Part shown: one piece after another, positions 1 through 11,487 of the stretch | Position numbering within the stretch: the first letter of the stretch is position 1 | Layout of the letters: each line of letters opens with the position of its first letter | Source of the DNA: Pseudo-nitzschia pungens | Lineage: Eukaryota; Bacillariophyta; Bacillariophyceae; Bacillariales; Bacillariaceae | Direction of reading: 5' to 3' | DNA: 64,000 nucleotides | NCBI GenBank assembly: GCA_037355855.1 | Contig: CM074767.1 | Coordinates: 434,001 to 498,000 of the forward strand | Program-made: the position numbers and the translations under genes | Notes under the pieces: model-generated | What the model saw: the letters and a program-made list of their open reading frames with translations, nothing else | The model's database searches: none | Told to the model about the DNA's origin: nothing

Positions 1-255
1 ACTCCGACGGCGATTCGGGTTTGGCGCGGTATTCCCCACTCCGGCGGGCCCAGCGGTTGAGCTACGTCATCTGGACCCTCACCGAATCCATCGACCTGGA
101 CCGCAGCGGGAATCAGCAGCGACCATAGCCGCTACGATCGGGAGAACCTGCTCCGCATCGACAGCACCAGGCAGAGATTGACCCTCGCCATCGAGAAGAT
201 GGATCGGATCTGCGCACTCCTGCGACAAATAATACGAATGCAGGGGCCTCGATAG
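1..255 (+). CDS. 3' end of an unrecognised gene (partial, one +1 frame break)
   Basis: The window opens inside a coding region. From base 3 a GC-rich frame reads about 39 codons (…LSYVIWTLTESIDLDRSGNQ) and then hits a stop. One base further, from about base 118, the next frame continues convincingly (…RYDRENLLRIDSTRQRLTL) through AIEKMDRICALLRQIIRMQGPR to a TAG at 253-255. The tail is amphipathic and looks like a short coiled coil. The join needs one extra base to be skipped near 114-121, the same kind of break seen in other genes here. No family is recognised, and the 5' part lies outside the window. Coding is inferred from codon use and the sensible protein texture on both sides of the break. 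Confidence 0.55.
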
Positions 256-538
256 GTGGTCCGAGGCTCGGAGTGAGCGACGCGGCGAGACGAATCCATC
301 CATACATTCCGACTCGAACGAATAACCTTAACTCGCTAGAAGGTATTCAAATCTGCATTTTATCTTTTACTAATGCTCTGAAGTACGTGTACGTGTCATG
401 CATTTTGCGTTCAAATATTAAGGTTTGGGCTGCCCTTGTACGGCTCACTCGGTGTTTGAACCAAGTTTAAAGGCGGTAGCTCGATTCGATTGATCAGATA
501 ATTCCGAGATGGAATGCTGGACTCTCCTCGTTGCTCTT

Positions 539-913
539 CTAGAACAATCCAAACAATTTTTTCTTCTCTTCCTTCGGCGGTTCCTCCTCCTCGGCTCCGG
601 GGTACTTGAGCTTGACAAAGGACTTTTTCTTGACGTCCTTGAGTTCGGTGAACCCCCTCTTCTTTCGGGCCTCGGAGCGCTTTTTGGCCTCTAGCTCCTT
701 CAATCGATCCTGTTCCTTGATCTTGGCGTAGGGAGAATTCTCGCCTCCAGCGTATCCGGATTCCATGCTCTTGACCATCTTGTCAAAGATTCCGTGCCTG
801 GCGGTGGTGCTCTTTCCGACCGATGCCGGCAGGTGCTGCGGTCCGAATCCCGAGACCACCGCTGCGAGTGCCACCACCAGGGACAGCACGAAATAACTCT
901 TCATCATTGCCAT
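539..913 (-). CDS. Small Lys/Glu-rich protein with plastid-type presequence
   Basis: 124 residues from the ATG at 913. An in-frame ATG at 982 exists, but the stretch between them is low-complexity Thr and is probably 5' UTR. Residues 1-20 are a signal peptide (MAMMKSYFVLSLVVALAAV) followed by VSGFGPQ, which resembles the ASAFAP-like motif at the cleavage site of diatom plastid bipartite presequences. The mature part is charged (…KEQDRLKELEAKKRSEARKK) and ends in a Glu/Pro/Lys tail, KEEKKKLFGLF. There is no enzymatic motif and no membrane span beyond the signal. Plastid import is inferred from the F after the signal peptide; the charged body suggests a peripheral or structural role. Function unknown. 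Confidence 0.7.
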   Translation of the reverse strand: MAMMKSYFVLSLVVALAAVVSGFGPQHLPASVGKSTTARHGIFDKMVKSMESGYAGGENSPYAKIKEQDRLKELEAKKRSEARKKRGFTELKDVKKKSFVKLKYPGAEEEEPPKEEKKKLFGLF

Positions 914-2462
914 GGTTGTAGTTGTCGTTTCCGTCGTCTTCGTGTGATAACTGTGCTTTGTAGAGTGTCGAAGGTGATACAAGAACGATAGTTAGGGCTG
1001 AGTCCTTGTTCCGGAGCAGGGATTCTTTCACTTTCCTATGCCGAATCAGTTCTGACAGCTGGTAAGTTGCGGTAAGGTTACCAGGTAAGCCTTATGGTGA
1101 AAGAGCAACACTATTCGTCCGATCCGTGTGAGTGTGTCGTGATTTTGAAAGATGGGTTGATCTTCTTGACACCAGGTGTTCGACTGACGCATTACATACC
1201 GGTACAGTAAATCTTACGGTACGGTATGTTTCGAGACGTGCGCGAGAGATCCAGATCCAATTTTGTTATTATACGTATACTACATACTACAGGTAATTAT
1301 GGGTACCCTGTACCCCTAACCTTTTACGAAATATTAAAATACGAAGTAATAGAAGGAAGCATGGAACATGGAACACTTCACCGGTCAACTTCCCTGCGAG
1401 CCTCGTCTCCCCCTCATCCCTCATGCCTCCCATAACTTGGTCCACTTCTTCTTGCCCTCTTGCCCTTGTTATCATCATTTCCTTTCGTGTTCTGTAACGT
1501 TCAGTTCTTGGCGGTTGTTGGATCGGGACGACAATACTAAGAGGACGAGGAGTGACGTCTCAACAACACCAAACCAGCACCAGGAGACCCGCAATAGTAC
1601 ATCACATTCTTGGTGGCGTTACTAGTAGCAAGAAACTAACATTATTCAACCAAAGTCATTATCACGACAATAATCCAGCGCAACACCGTTAGTCAAATGA
1701 ACGAAGAAGAACGGACAGACGGAGAAAATGAGTAAGTCCCAGTTCGGGAGAAGATATGCTGACAAGCATATGGTAAGTTTAAGGTAGTATTGGCTAGAAA
1801 ATTATCGAGACTAGGTGCACTCAACATTTATGGAATCAACAACTCACATAGTAACCTTACTTCTCTTCTTTTTGGCGAACACGTCACTCTTTTGTTTCCT
1901 ATCTTTGTTCCTACCGTGGTGCGGGCGGGACATCGTCAATCGAGGGAAATCGTGCGGACGAGGTTGCAGCACAAGTTGAACCGGTACTAGTGAGTTGGAT
2001 CAAAACCATGTAGCCAGTTACGAAGTACCTGGCAACTGCAGTAAGGTTTACAGTGCCGCGAGGGTCGGTTCGGGTCGCACCAAAGCACCGCACCGCACCG
2101 GACTGCGTTTCGCAACTACGAGTATGCTCTGCACAGTTTCCGCGAGAATTGATTCATTCGTTCCTTGGTTTTTTTTTTTCATGAAGAGGGTTACGCTGTT
2201 GTGTTGCGAATGACATTTTTTGCAACTGCAGTATCGTCTGTCATATTATTATAAAAGTAAAAAGACAAAAGAAAACAAGGTAAATAGAAATGAAAATTCG
2301 TCAAACGAACCACGGTGATAGATATGAAAATTCGCCAAACTGATTTCTTTGCTCTCCTCACAACATGGATACAGTCTTTCGCCACTTTCGGCCACTTGTG
2401 TCTATAGCAGCATTCTCCCACACCGAAATAAATAGTGTACCAAGAAACAAGGAAACGAGATC
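914..2462. other. AT-rich intergenic region
   Basis: No convincing gene. It holds GGTAAGGTTACC at 1071-1082, other GTAAGG/TACCGTAC words, one TGACGTCT at 1553-1560, and the first copy of a 50-bp repeat at 2085-2134. Confidence 0.6.
2085..2134 (+). repeat. 50-bp direct repeat, copy A
   Basis: Starts with three GCACC units and ends with CGCAACTACGAGTATGCTCT followed by GCAC. It matches 4055-4104 in the same orientation at 48 of 50 positions; the differences are at 2101 and 2110. Confidence 0.9.
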
Positions 2463-3668
2463 ATGGTGCTGGGTGACGGAAGCACTACAAGTACTGAAAA
2501 ACCAAAGGGGAAGAAAAGACTGAGCGAATTGAAGGCCGAGCTCGGACTCGACGACGATGCCCTGATGACCAACTTGGAAGTTCCAGAAAAGTTGACAGCG
2601 AAGGACGCATATGCCCTGCTCGCGTTCCTCGTCATATCCCCCATAACCTTGGTCTCGTATCTGGCAATTGCCATTTACCTGCTCCCACTGCGATTGCCTT
2701 CCATACTCTACGTACGCTACTTGCGTAGTATCGGCGTCAGAGAATACATACCAACGACGACAGGATTCTATGTTTTCGCTACCATTGAATCGGTGCTCGT
2801 GTCTCCGGTTATTGCGGTTGCGGCCGTCTACTTTGTTCTGGTGCAAGCATACGCATTTGTGGTCTTTGCCCCGGTTGGATTTCTCACCGGTGTCGATTTC
2901 AAAAAGAATGTGGCGGTGATAAAGGGCGTTGGGGAAGGTCGTGGTTCCGACGTTCGCTGGATCTTGTGTTTCGATCGGATCTATGAACTCTGGAGGTGCT
3001 TGTTGGGCATGCACTACCGAATTTCGTTCTGGGAATGGGCCCTGGCAATCTCGTGGATGACGATGATCAATCCCGTGCTCAAGTACTTTTTCACGACCAA
3101 TATTTGGTTGTGGACGCTCGAAGAAAAGTGGTGCAATCAATGGACGGAGGGATACGGGTCGATCTCTCGCAAGGATGTCAAGAAAACCTTTGTCAAGTAC
3201 GTCTCTCACTCGTTTTTCGAGGATTCCATGACACGAGACGAGATCGACAGCGCCTCGTTCTGCGCCCATTACGCCATGCCACCCCCGGGTTGCAACACCA
3301 ACTGCCTCGGAATGCAGTACGCCCCGAAAAAGCTGTCCACAAATGTCGTTCTGGCGAGGCACTGGCACATGATGGACAGCGAAGAGCACGATCCTCTCGG
3401 CGAAACGGGCAACGAAGCCTGCCACGAGTTTAAGCTCCACTACTTTAACGGCTGGCACTTTCTGACGGGATACGTCGAGGTGAACCTCCAATCCGAGGAG
3501 GATGGAAATGCCGTCGAGCACCCCATGTGGATCGTGAGCCCCACCACGGGATATCTGGGGGGCGCTCTGTACGGAGCGGCGAACAAGCTATTCGCGGAAT
3601 TTGCTCCGGAGTTGCGCAGCACGATCCTCCGAAAGAACGGTATGGCAGACGATACGATAAGTGTTTGA
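2463..3668 (+). CDS. Multi-pass membrane protein with a large soluble C-terminal half
   Basis: 401 residues, one exon, ATG at 2463. The N-terminus (1-45) is polar and Lys-rich. Hydrophobic spans lie at about 46-75 (ALLAFLVISPITLVSYLAIA), 97-140 (two spans, including SPVIAVAAVYFVLVQAYAF) and 195-215 (WEWALAISWMTMINPVLKYF). The C-terminal half is soluble and rich in Cys, His and Trp, with CAHYAMPPPGCNTNC, HWHMMDSEEHD and HYFNGWHFLTGY, which might bind metal or pack against the membrane. I do not recognise the family. The reading frame is uninterrupted with GC-rich third positions, so the gene is real. It sits alone between two copies of a 50-bp direct repeat. Confidence 0.75.
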   Translation: MVLGDGSTTSTEKPKGKKRLSELKAELGLDDDALMTNLEVPEKLTAKDAYALLAFLVISPITLVSYLAIAIYLLPLRLPSILYVRYLRSIGVREYIPTTTGFYVFATIESVLVSPVIAVAAVYFVLVQAYAFVVFAPVGFLTGVDFKKNVAVIKGVGEGRGSDVRWILCFDRIYELWRCLLGMHYRISFWEWALAISWMTMINPVLKYFFTTNIWLWTLEEKWCNQWTEGYGSISRKDVKKTFVKYVSHSFFEDSMTRDEIDSASFCAHYAMPPPGCNTNCLGMQYAPKKLSTNVVLARHWHMMDSEEHDPLGETGNEACHEFKLHYFNGWHFLTGYVEVNLQSEEDGNAVEHPMWIVSPTTGYLGGALYGAANKLFAEFAPELRSTILRKNGMADDTISV

Positions 3669-4054
3669 CCACCAACAGTAGGGTTACGCGTCGATCAAAC
3701 TTGATTCATGGTTGGTTTTGCAGTATTTAGATTCATTCACATGTGACCAATTCCATAGCGTATATACCGAGCAAAGTCGGTAGACACTCCTCTCAATCTA
3801 CCGAAACTAGTGTAGCTAGCATTTTTGTCCGACTAATTATCACATGTGACACTTCGTGCGCCGATGAGGCTTAATTTGAAAAGCATCGATTCCGTACGGC
3901 ATCAAGCCTTCGTTCGGAATGATGCCCGCGCATATCTTCTTTTCCGCCGTCTGGGTCCATGGAACACTGCTGCAAGACTGAAGTACACGTTACGTAACGC
4001 AACGTTGTGCGAAAGAACGACCGAACGAACGAATCGAATCGAATCGAATGGGCT
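3669..4054. other. Intergenic region between convergent genes
   Basis: No gene seen. It is the 3' flank of the membrane-protein gene and the downstream side of the hydrolase gene, with a short CGAA/CGAAT repeat at about 4018-4050 next to repeat copy B. Confidence 0.55.
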
Positions 4055-4104
4055 GCACCGCACCGCACCGAACTGCGTTGCGCAACTACGAGTATGCTCT
4101 GCAC
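4055..4104 (+). repeat. 50-bp direct repeat, copy B
   Basis: Second copy of the repeat at 2085-2134, 48/50 identical. It ends about 10 bases from the stop codon of the hydrolase gene on the other strand. Confidence 0.9.
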
Positions 4105-4113
4105 CGCGCTGCG

Positions 4114-5769
4114 CTACACGAGGTCCTCGTACAGAACCTTCCAGAGGTCCCTCACGCACTGCGGGGCGGAATCAAAGGCATTGGAGTTGTGGTAGCACGA
4201 GTCGTTGTTGCCGGTCGTTCGTTGGGCGTCACCGTTGCTCCCCCCGTCGCAATCCTTCGCCGGAACGCAGTCCTGGACCACGACAAAGGACCCGGGATGG
4301 TGCGGTTCGCTCCCGGTCGCCGGTGCCGACGACAATGTCAATGCCGATGCGGGAGTCATTCCCATCCAGCGGGAATTCCGGGCTAGAATCCCGCCGGGCG
4401 GTTCCCCCCCGGCCCGGTAGCGGGCCGAGCAGTAATTGTCCTCGTACGGATCCGGTCCGCACCGCTCGTGTTTCGAGTACAGGGACCGCCGCGTAGTGGC
4501 AGCGGCAGTCGACGTCGACGCCGCCATCGACGTCGACGCCGCCAATGCCGTTTTGATCCACGAGGCGCCGACGATTTCCTGCGGACCGGACAGCAGCACG
4601 GCGGCCGCCAGGGGCACCCTGGTCGACAGGTACGCGGCGTGCGACGCACCCTGCGAGTGGCCCGTGGCAACGATCCTGGACCAGTCTAGGTCCGTTTCCG
4701 CGTCGACTCGAGTGTTATGGCCATTGCTGTCGTTATGGTTGTGGTGATTGCTGCCGTTATAGTTGTCGTTGTCGCTATTGTCGTTGTTGTTGTTGCCGTC
4801 GTGCGCTTCGTTTCGCAAGAACCGGTCCCAGCCCAGCTCCCGGAGCGCCCGGATCGCGAGCGCCCGGATCGATTCGTCGGGCGGAACCGGCCACAAGCAC
4901 GAAAATTCTCCGTCCCTCTCCGGTGGCGAATCCGAATCATCGGGCGTTCCGAAAACGACGCTCTCGTGCAGCCTCGTGTTGCAGTCGGAGGCCTTCGCGG
5001 TGGCAATAGTCTCAATAGTCGCAGTAGTCATCGCGGTAGCGCCATCGGAACGAGACGCGAGGGCCAAACAAAAGGCATCGGAGTTGGCCACCGCAAACGG
5101 CCACGAGGCATGGGACAGCGAGAGCACGTAGTATCCGGCGCTCGCGATCGTTTCCGCGTAGTCGGTCTGATCCAATGGTTTCGATCCCGTTCCGGGGAGG
5201 TGAAGGACCAGGTAGTTTGCGTTGTTGTCGTTGTCGTTGTTGTTCGAGTCGGCGTCGGGAATCGTAGTGTCTGCGTTTGCGCTTGCGCTTGCGTCTGCGT
5301 CGTGCGGCTGGTAGGCAAAGGACGACGTGTTCCAGGCCGAAGATTGTCTCGAGGCGCACGAAAAGCGAGTCTCGCAGGCGCTGCTGGGAAAATACTCGGG
5401 CTCGAGATCGAAACGCCCGACTCCGTCCTTTTTCTTTGCCTTTTCCTTTGCGGCGGAAGCGACGGTTTCGGAGGCATACCGGCACCTCCGCTTCCAGTTT
5501 TGGCACGCGCTCGGTTCCTCGTGAAAAAAGGCCGACGGGAGTTCGATCTTGGTGAAGCGAGAAGAAGAACGAGAATGATCACCGTCACCAGTCAACCGTC
5601 ACGGGGCCGAGACAGTCCCGATTCGAGTTCCTTGTGACCGCAGTCGCCGCAGGTCCTCATTCGTGTTGTCTCTCGTGACAACGATGGACCAGAGGTAGGC
5701 GTAGAGCCCGAAAAACATGGCCAGCAGCAGAGTACCCTTCCTTTGCAGCGGCGGGCGACGTCCACTCAT
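4114..5769 (-). CDS. Alpha/beta hydrolase with N-terminal signal anchor (probably two exons)
   Basis: The main open frame runs from about 5547 down to 4114 (about 478 residues). It carries a hydrolase core: LVLHLPGTG (oxyanion-side strand), then IVATGHSQG, where GHSQG (4648-4662) is the nucleophile elbow with the catalytic Ser, followed by LAAAVLLSGPQEIV. Long inserts of Asn/Asp, Asn/His and Ala/Ser/Thr are encoded by simple repeats. There is no ATG near the start of this frame. An ATG at 5769 begins 56 codons (MSGRRPPLQRKGTLLLAMFF…) with one transmembrane span, a signal anchor. It is in the same frame but is separated by stops in all three frames around 5571-5601, which implies a short intron. 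A pyrimidine tract ending CACCAAG at 5548 is the likely acceptor; the donor is not resolved. Substrate unknown; probably a membrane-anchored or luminal esterase/lipase-like enzyme. Confidence 0.7.
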
Positions 5770-7320
5770 GGTTCCTGCTGCGTATTCCTGTTCCTGTTCC
5801 CGTTCCTGTTCCTGTTCTTGTTTGCCGAATGAGTGGTGGGTTGGGCGAGGAATTGTTGTCTGTGTGCAAGGTCGTCCTCGTCGTAGAGAACATTTTGAAC
5901 AATTATAGTGTTGGGAGGATTGGATTGTTCTTGTTCGTACGGTACCAGTAATCTTACACGGAATTGCAGATTTTCATCAATCTCAAAATTAATTTCTCAA
6001 TCAATCAATAAAAATTTGCTCATGGATTTCTGATTTCCTTCGAAAACGAGAAAGAAAAAATTGCGACGAATGTCACGGTTTCCCGCCCATTCGATCCATA
6101 GTGACTACCTTCGTAATTCATACAGTAAAATCTTAATTACTCGTACCTTAATTGAGAGTGATTCATTTCCGAAATAGAAGTTACATATCATATATACTAC
6201 GTATATCGTTTGTGGCCCTTTACAGTATCAGACTTTGGAATCCCGTTGAATAAAAACAAAAACTGTCAGTATAGTCATTTCTCGGAACCTCCAAAGTCCT
6301 CATTGGAGGGGATAGACTGGCGGGCAAAGACCGGCGGGCGTTCTGGGATTCATTTTCAGTTAGTCAAGCATTCCTTACTTTTAAATTCAAAGTAGCTCCT
6401 CCGAGGCCAGTAAGTGGTTAACCTTAGTCAGATTAAGCCTTACCGTTTTATATGTGTTCCGAAAATGCAAAGTTTCATGTGTTTACCTACATAAAAAAAT
6501 AAGGCCAAAAATAAGTAAGGTTAATCCTATTTCGGGAATGACTCATTCCCGTACGGTACGGTTTACGAGGAAGTTTACTCGTAAACCTTACTCCGGAAAC
6601 CAATCACCCGTAAGGTTTACCGTAGAGTTACCTTACCACATGGTGAATAGGCGATTTCGTTCCCACAACCTACCGATACACATGATTTCAACGGCTGCCG
6701 GCTCGATGCGAATGGTTCGAAAATACGGCCACGCTCCGTTCCCGGCAATTTTGTGTGACATTATTTCGTGGACTATCGAAAAATATGCACTGGCCCACCA
6801 ATACCGCGCCCGGACATGGACAAGCTCCGTGACCAACTCCCACATAATGTAATTCCCCATACGTTACGTTCCGTTATCCGAACGAACGAATACCGTATAA
6901 ATGAATCATCTCACGGTACAATATAACTCACTCGTTACATGTCCGTTTACATGCACGTGTAGCATGTATTTTGTGCACGCCATCCTTGCACCATCACCCG
7001 GATTGCGTCTCCGCATTTTTTCGTTCCTTCTCACAATATATAAGGTTTAAACCTTACCGTACGTTGTCGACACTGTTGGTCCCGTGTTCTTGCGGAAACA
7101 GTTTTCGTTGACCATTGCAACCAGGACATCCAAGAACTGCGTCCAAGAACCGTTGGCAAACAGATAAGCATACTGCAAGCAAAAGCAAAAGCAAAAGTAC
7201 TACTTCTACTACTTGTACCGGCACTATCTTCTTCGATTTACTGCTCCAGCAACACTCGAAACCTTCCGGTCGCCAATCATCCCAATCGCAATCGCAACCC
7301 CAATCGCAATCCCAATCGCA
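5770..7320. other. AT-rich intergenic region
   Basis: No gene seen. It includes an intergenic-word cluster at 6540-6640 (ACGGTACGGTTTAC, GTAAACCTTAC, CGTAAGGTTTACCG) and, directly before the sulfotransferase ATG, a CAATCG/CAATCC repeat at about 7275-7320. Confidence 0.55.
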
Positions 7321-8647
7321 ATGATTCCCCAACGGCGGACGCCCACCAAGACCGACACTAGCAATAGCAAAAGCGCCGGCATCGCGGGTGCGAGTCCCAC
7401 CAATTCGAATTCCAATGGCACCGAAACGCTAGCGTCGAAAGCGTCCCCGGCGTTTGCCCTTCGCAAAAACCGCCGCCTGGTGTGGATGCTGCTGGTTTTC
7501 GCGCTGGCCGCCTACTGGCTGAGCAAGAAGGAGGAGCAGTTCCTCGACGAGGAACACTACGAGGACGCCCGCAAGGAATTCCACAAGAAGAATTCCCACC
7601 ACGAATCGCTACTCGACCGTCGAGAACTACCACCGCAACCCCGATTCCGCCTCGGGCAAGTTCGTCCTGGAACCCAAGAACGAATTCATCCCCGCCATTG
7701 CCTGGCTCATGTCCTTTCCCAACTCGGGAACCTCCTTCACCATGACTCTGGTGGCCCGGTCCTCCAACAGGGCCTTTGCGACCAACTACGGCGACGAGGT
7801 CATCGCGCCCGACGAACCCAACTCGCTATCGATCTATCCACGCCGGCCGGAGGGACCCTTCTGGCCCGGCAAGTCGGGAAAGATCCACACGCCCCGGGAA
7901 CTCCCCGACAAGTACGTCATCACCAAGACGCACTGCGGGAGCCGCTGCAGCGACTGCGGGCCCGACGAGTACGTCGAGACGCCGGAGGAATTCCTGAGGC
8001 GGTGCACGGTGGGACACGCCCGTCTGACGCCCGCCAAGGTCCGCCGCAAGTACGACGTGGAGTATCCGTCGGAGCGGGTCCACAGGGCGATCCACCTGAT
8101 CCGCAACCCGATGCACAACCTGATCGCCCGCTACCACCTGGAGCACCGGCACAAGGGATACAAGAACGACACGGACTGGCAGGATTCCCACTCGAACGAT
8201 TCGGAGGGACTCCACAAGTGGTGCGAGCAGATGGCGGAAAAGTACCGGGAACAGGACGAGGAGTTTTTTGGGTCGGCCGAAAGGATCCCGAAGGCCCCCT
8301 GCCACGGAGAGTTTTACAAGTGGACCCAGTGGCACAATCTGGCGCACGAGGCGATCGCCATGATGCGGGGGGAGGACCCGAGCTTTCCGGAGTTTCCGGT
8401 CCGGGACGTGCCCGTCCTGAAGGTCTACTACGAGGACTACGGCACGGCCTTTACACAAACGGCGGAGGGGATTTTGGAATTCTTGGAACTGGAGCAGGTG
8501 GCGCCCTTTCAAGAATTTGTTCCCCGAAAGGACTACGGGGAGTACTTTTCGAGAGACGAGCTCGTGGACATTCGGGACCTGGTGCAATCGGTGGCGACGG
8601 AACAAACCTGGTCGGACGTGAAGCACTACTTTGCGGATGTGCCGTAG
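7321..8647 (+). CDS. Membrane-anchored sulfotransferase (one +1 frame break)
   Basis: ATG at 7321. The first part is a Ser/Asn/Thr-rich cytoplasmic stub and a single span (VWMLLVFALAAYWL), the type II topology of Golgi sulfotransferases, then a charged stem (EEHYEDARKEFHKKN). The catalytic part shows the 5'-PAPS loop (SFPNSGTSFTM) and the 3'-phosphate motif (HRAIHLIRNPMHNLIARYH). The family transfers sulfate from PAPS to glycans or other hydroxyls; the acceptor cannot be told. The frame changes by +1 at about 7615-7619 (CTC GAC C GTC GAG): the anchor and stem are in one frame, the catalytic domain in the next. There is no room for an intron. The length is 442 codons plus one base, so removing one base gives a clean 441-residue protein. 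The C-terminal region has Cys pairs and an acidic helix. Confidence 0.85.
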
Positions 8648-9042
8648 GAGGAATCCATCCATCCATCCACCCATAATGGAACGGAACGGAAGAAACAAAC
8701 GTGACTCGATGCGAGCAAACAAACGGAACGGAACGAAAACAAACCAAACCAAACAATCATACCGACGAACAAACAAAACTTTAAAAAAATAACTGTATTC
8801 ATAAACAAATAGGGAGGCACCCGGGCGTAGCACGCGGTTTTCCCGCTGCAACAGTAGTCCTAGCATTGCATGGAGAAGGGTCCGACGACGTTCGAACCCC
8901 GCGTGGGAAAACGGTACATGCGACGCCGCACGCGTTGGACCGGATTCGGCTGCGATGCCACGAGTGAAAAGAAGCCAGCAATGCGGGCTGGCGGCATGCG
9001 TCTTTTAACTAATGCTGGGCTTATACCGCAATTCGTGAAAGT

Positions 9043-9092
9043 CCAATGCAATGGAATACAATGCAATACAATCGAATCGAATCGAATCGAAT
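9043..9092. repeat. Pentanucleotide tract (AATGC/AATAC then AATCG)
   Basis: Imperfect 5-bp repeat that changes unit from AATGC/AATAC to about five perfect AATCG copies. Confidence 0.85.
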
Positions 9093-9809
9093 GCGACCCC
9101 GTTCGTAATTTGCAGTCCCCGTTTCATGCCATTTTTTTTTTATTGCGCGGCGGCAAGTTGCTCGTTTGGAATGCCCGAAACACAATAGTTATACAACATG
9201 CTACTACTAGTACGGTAAGGTTACTACTCGAAAGGTTAGTCGTTGTGCGCGCTCGTACCGTAAAAGCCGCAAGTGTTTAATGCCGCGTCGCGTCGCTCCG
9301 AATATCGCACATCACCGCGAGGATTCCATCCATCCTTTCCTCCATCCTTTCCTGCATCCACATTCCGATGGCGTTTCCAGAGGCGGAATCGACATTCGAA
9401 AAGAGCCTCGGATCCGCTCCGGAGGACGCGATGGGAGGGCTACAAGAGGTGGTAGCGTCGGTTAACTGTCACCGCAGTAGTCGGTGGGAGCGACGGAGGG
9501 AGCGAAAGAACACCGGTAGGCGTTTGAAATATTCCGCTGGTCCCGAAGAGAAGATTTCATCGTAGGACTGGACTCTGCCAAGATGGTTCGTTCGGTCGGT
9601 CTTTTGGTTAGACCTAGCTCAACGGACATGCGCCCGGATATTGTCTAAGTACCAAAAACAATTTCAATCCATTCTTTGACAACGACTCCGATCGTACGCT
9701 ACTTGCAATGAATCAAGTTTTGGCAGGGAAGTGATCGTAAAAAATCAACGAGGCGATGAAGGAAGGAAGGAATCCACCAAGTGGGAATGAATCATCCAGA
9801 CCGAACCAT

Positions 9810-10013
9810 GTGTGTGCAATCATTTGCTTCTCCTTTCCGACAGAATCGGTTTTTCGTTACTCAGCACATGGCCCGCCACACGAAATGTTCGGTGTAAAGA
9901 TTGAACGAATCAAGACAAACTTGTGTGTGGAATCATTTCCTTCTCCTTTCCGACAGAGTCGTTTTGGGTTATTTTTGCACGTTCCCTGCCACATGAAATG
10001 ATCGGTCGAAAGG
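9810..10013 (+). repeat. Diverged tandem duplication, period ~112 bp
   Basis: Unit 1 (9810-9904) and unit 2 (9922-10013) share, in order, GTGTGTGNAATCATTT, CTTCTCCTTTCCGACAGA and CACANGAAATGNTCGGT. The interior diverges and there is no coding potential. Confidence 0.8.
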
Positions 10014-10889
10014 TTTGTCGCAATCACCGGGGGAGGCCTTGCGTGCCACAATTTGGCTCCCAATTAATGAATCGTGATACCCTGCAACAACAGACAGCCC
10101 GACAAGCATCGCTTCGTGCTTTTTGAAGAATTGTGGAAGAAGGCCTTGTTTCCTTGCCTAACCTACTTTTTGTGAACTTGTAGTCTCAATCAAAATGCCG
10201 ACAGCCATTCCATGAGGTAAATTAGTGTTTCCCTTTCGATGAAATCCGGTGTTCTTTCAAAGCAGATTAGATGATTGTGAGCTGTGATCGGCATCCGCCA
10301 CATGCCTAACTCTATACCGTTTTGGGGGAACCTCAACCCTCAACTTCTTTATTTACCGCAACTTCTTTATTTACCGGTACGTACTGGTACGCACCCGCCA
10401 TTATTGAACCGTTACGAAGGGTTGGTTCGATGATGATTGTTGATTCAATCAATTTTTGATTCACATGAAACTCTAACGCAAATTCAGACGATCCTCCGAT
10501 CCAGTCGTGAATGCCTGGACTGATTTGAAGGTCCCGGTTACGATCAAAACCGCGAATGTCGCCATTCGCACCCCCGTCACTTATAGCATTTTCCGTTGGG
10601 GAGAGATTCCTGTCACCTATATGTGAACGGAAATTCTTGATGTCTTTCCCGCTGTACAAATCCTATACTACATGCGCGCGACCAACGCATTGCATGTTTA
10701 CTTATGAAAAGCGAAACTACACTTAAGTAAAAAATGAGGCCTGGCACGTACACGTAAACGTACACGTACTAAGAAGTTCCTTCGATTTGTCTACCACGAA
10801 AAAAATGATGTTCCAACATCGATACGGTACAAGTGCGTGTTCTTCCTACCTCAATGAAATTTGAAGCATTTCGGTACCGTAGGATTATG

Positions 10890-10925
10890 CGTATGGCTTC
10901 GGGAAAACGTATGGCTTCGGGAAAA
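10890..10925 (+). repeat. 18-bp perfect tandem duplication
   Basis: CGTATGGCTTCGGGAAAA occurs twice in a row. Confidence 0.9.
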
Positions 10926-11487
10926 TCCCGGTTGGAAGTTCTCAGTTGCTAATCAACCCGATTCCGAAAGGTTCTACGGGTCTTGATTCTACCGCAAACA
11001 GAACGGTATTCACAAAACCACCGCCAATGGTTGGCTTTGCTCAGGAGGTACTATCACCGTAGCAATGGTACACATGATCTCTTACAGCGGCTAAACGATC
11101 TGGTTCATGCCCGCTGCGAATCGAATCATCGATCGATGCCCGTCACGCATTACGATTGTAAATAATTTTCCGAAGCAAGGATCTTCGCCAGAGCCAAGCA
11201 GTTCTTTTTCGTGTACCGTACGAGTTAGCTTAAAATACTTATACGAGCACACATACTTGTACAGCACGGCACCGTATTATTATTTTTTTCGAAGGTACTT
11301 GTAATCACTGAATAAAGAAGTTCTCTCTGAAACGCCATTAGAGAAGAACCCACAGTGTAACATCCCTCATGAGAACGAATCTGCTGTGCTCATTGCATTG
11401 ATAGACTCGTAGACTACCTTCGTATTTTTCATAGGCTGAAACCCAGCAAAAATAATAGACACCCCGTTCCGTTCCCAACTTTCCACC

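Larger units (their letters stand above)
8648..11487. other. Non-coding region with several short repeats
   Basis: No gene can be supported. It contains an AATGC/AATAC/AATCG pentanucleotide tract (9043-9092), a diverged tandem duplication (9810-10013), an 18-bp duplication (10890-10925) and many GTAAGG/TACCGTAC words. The stretch at 8870-9020 is more GC-rich, but its open frame has no family resemblance. Confidence 0.5.

Noticed and set aside
8870..9020. Possible tRNA on the minus strand (GGGGTTCGAAC T-loop-like motif)
   Set aside because: The flanking bases do not form a T stem, and no acceptor, D or anticodon arms can be paired.
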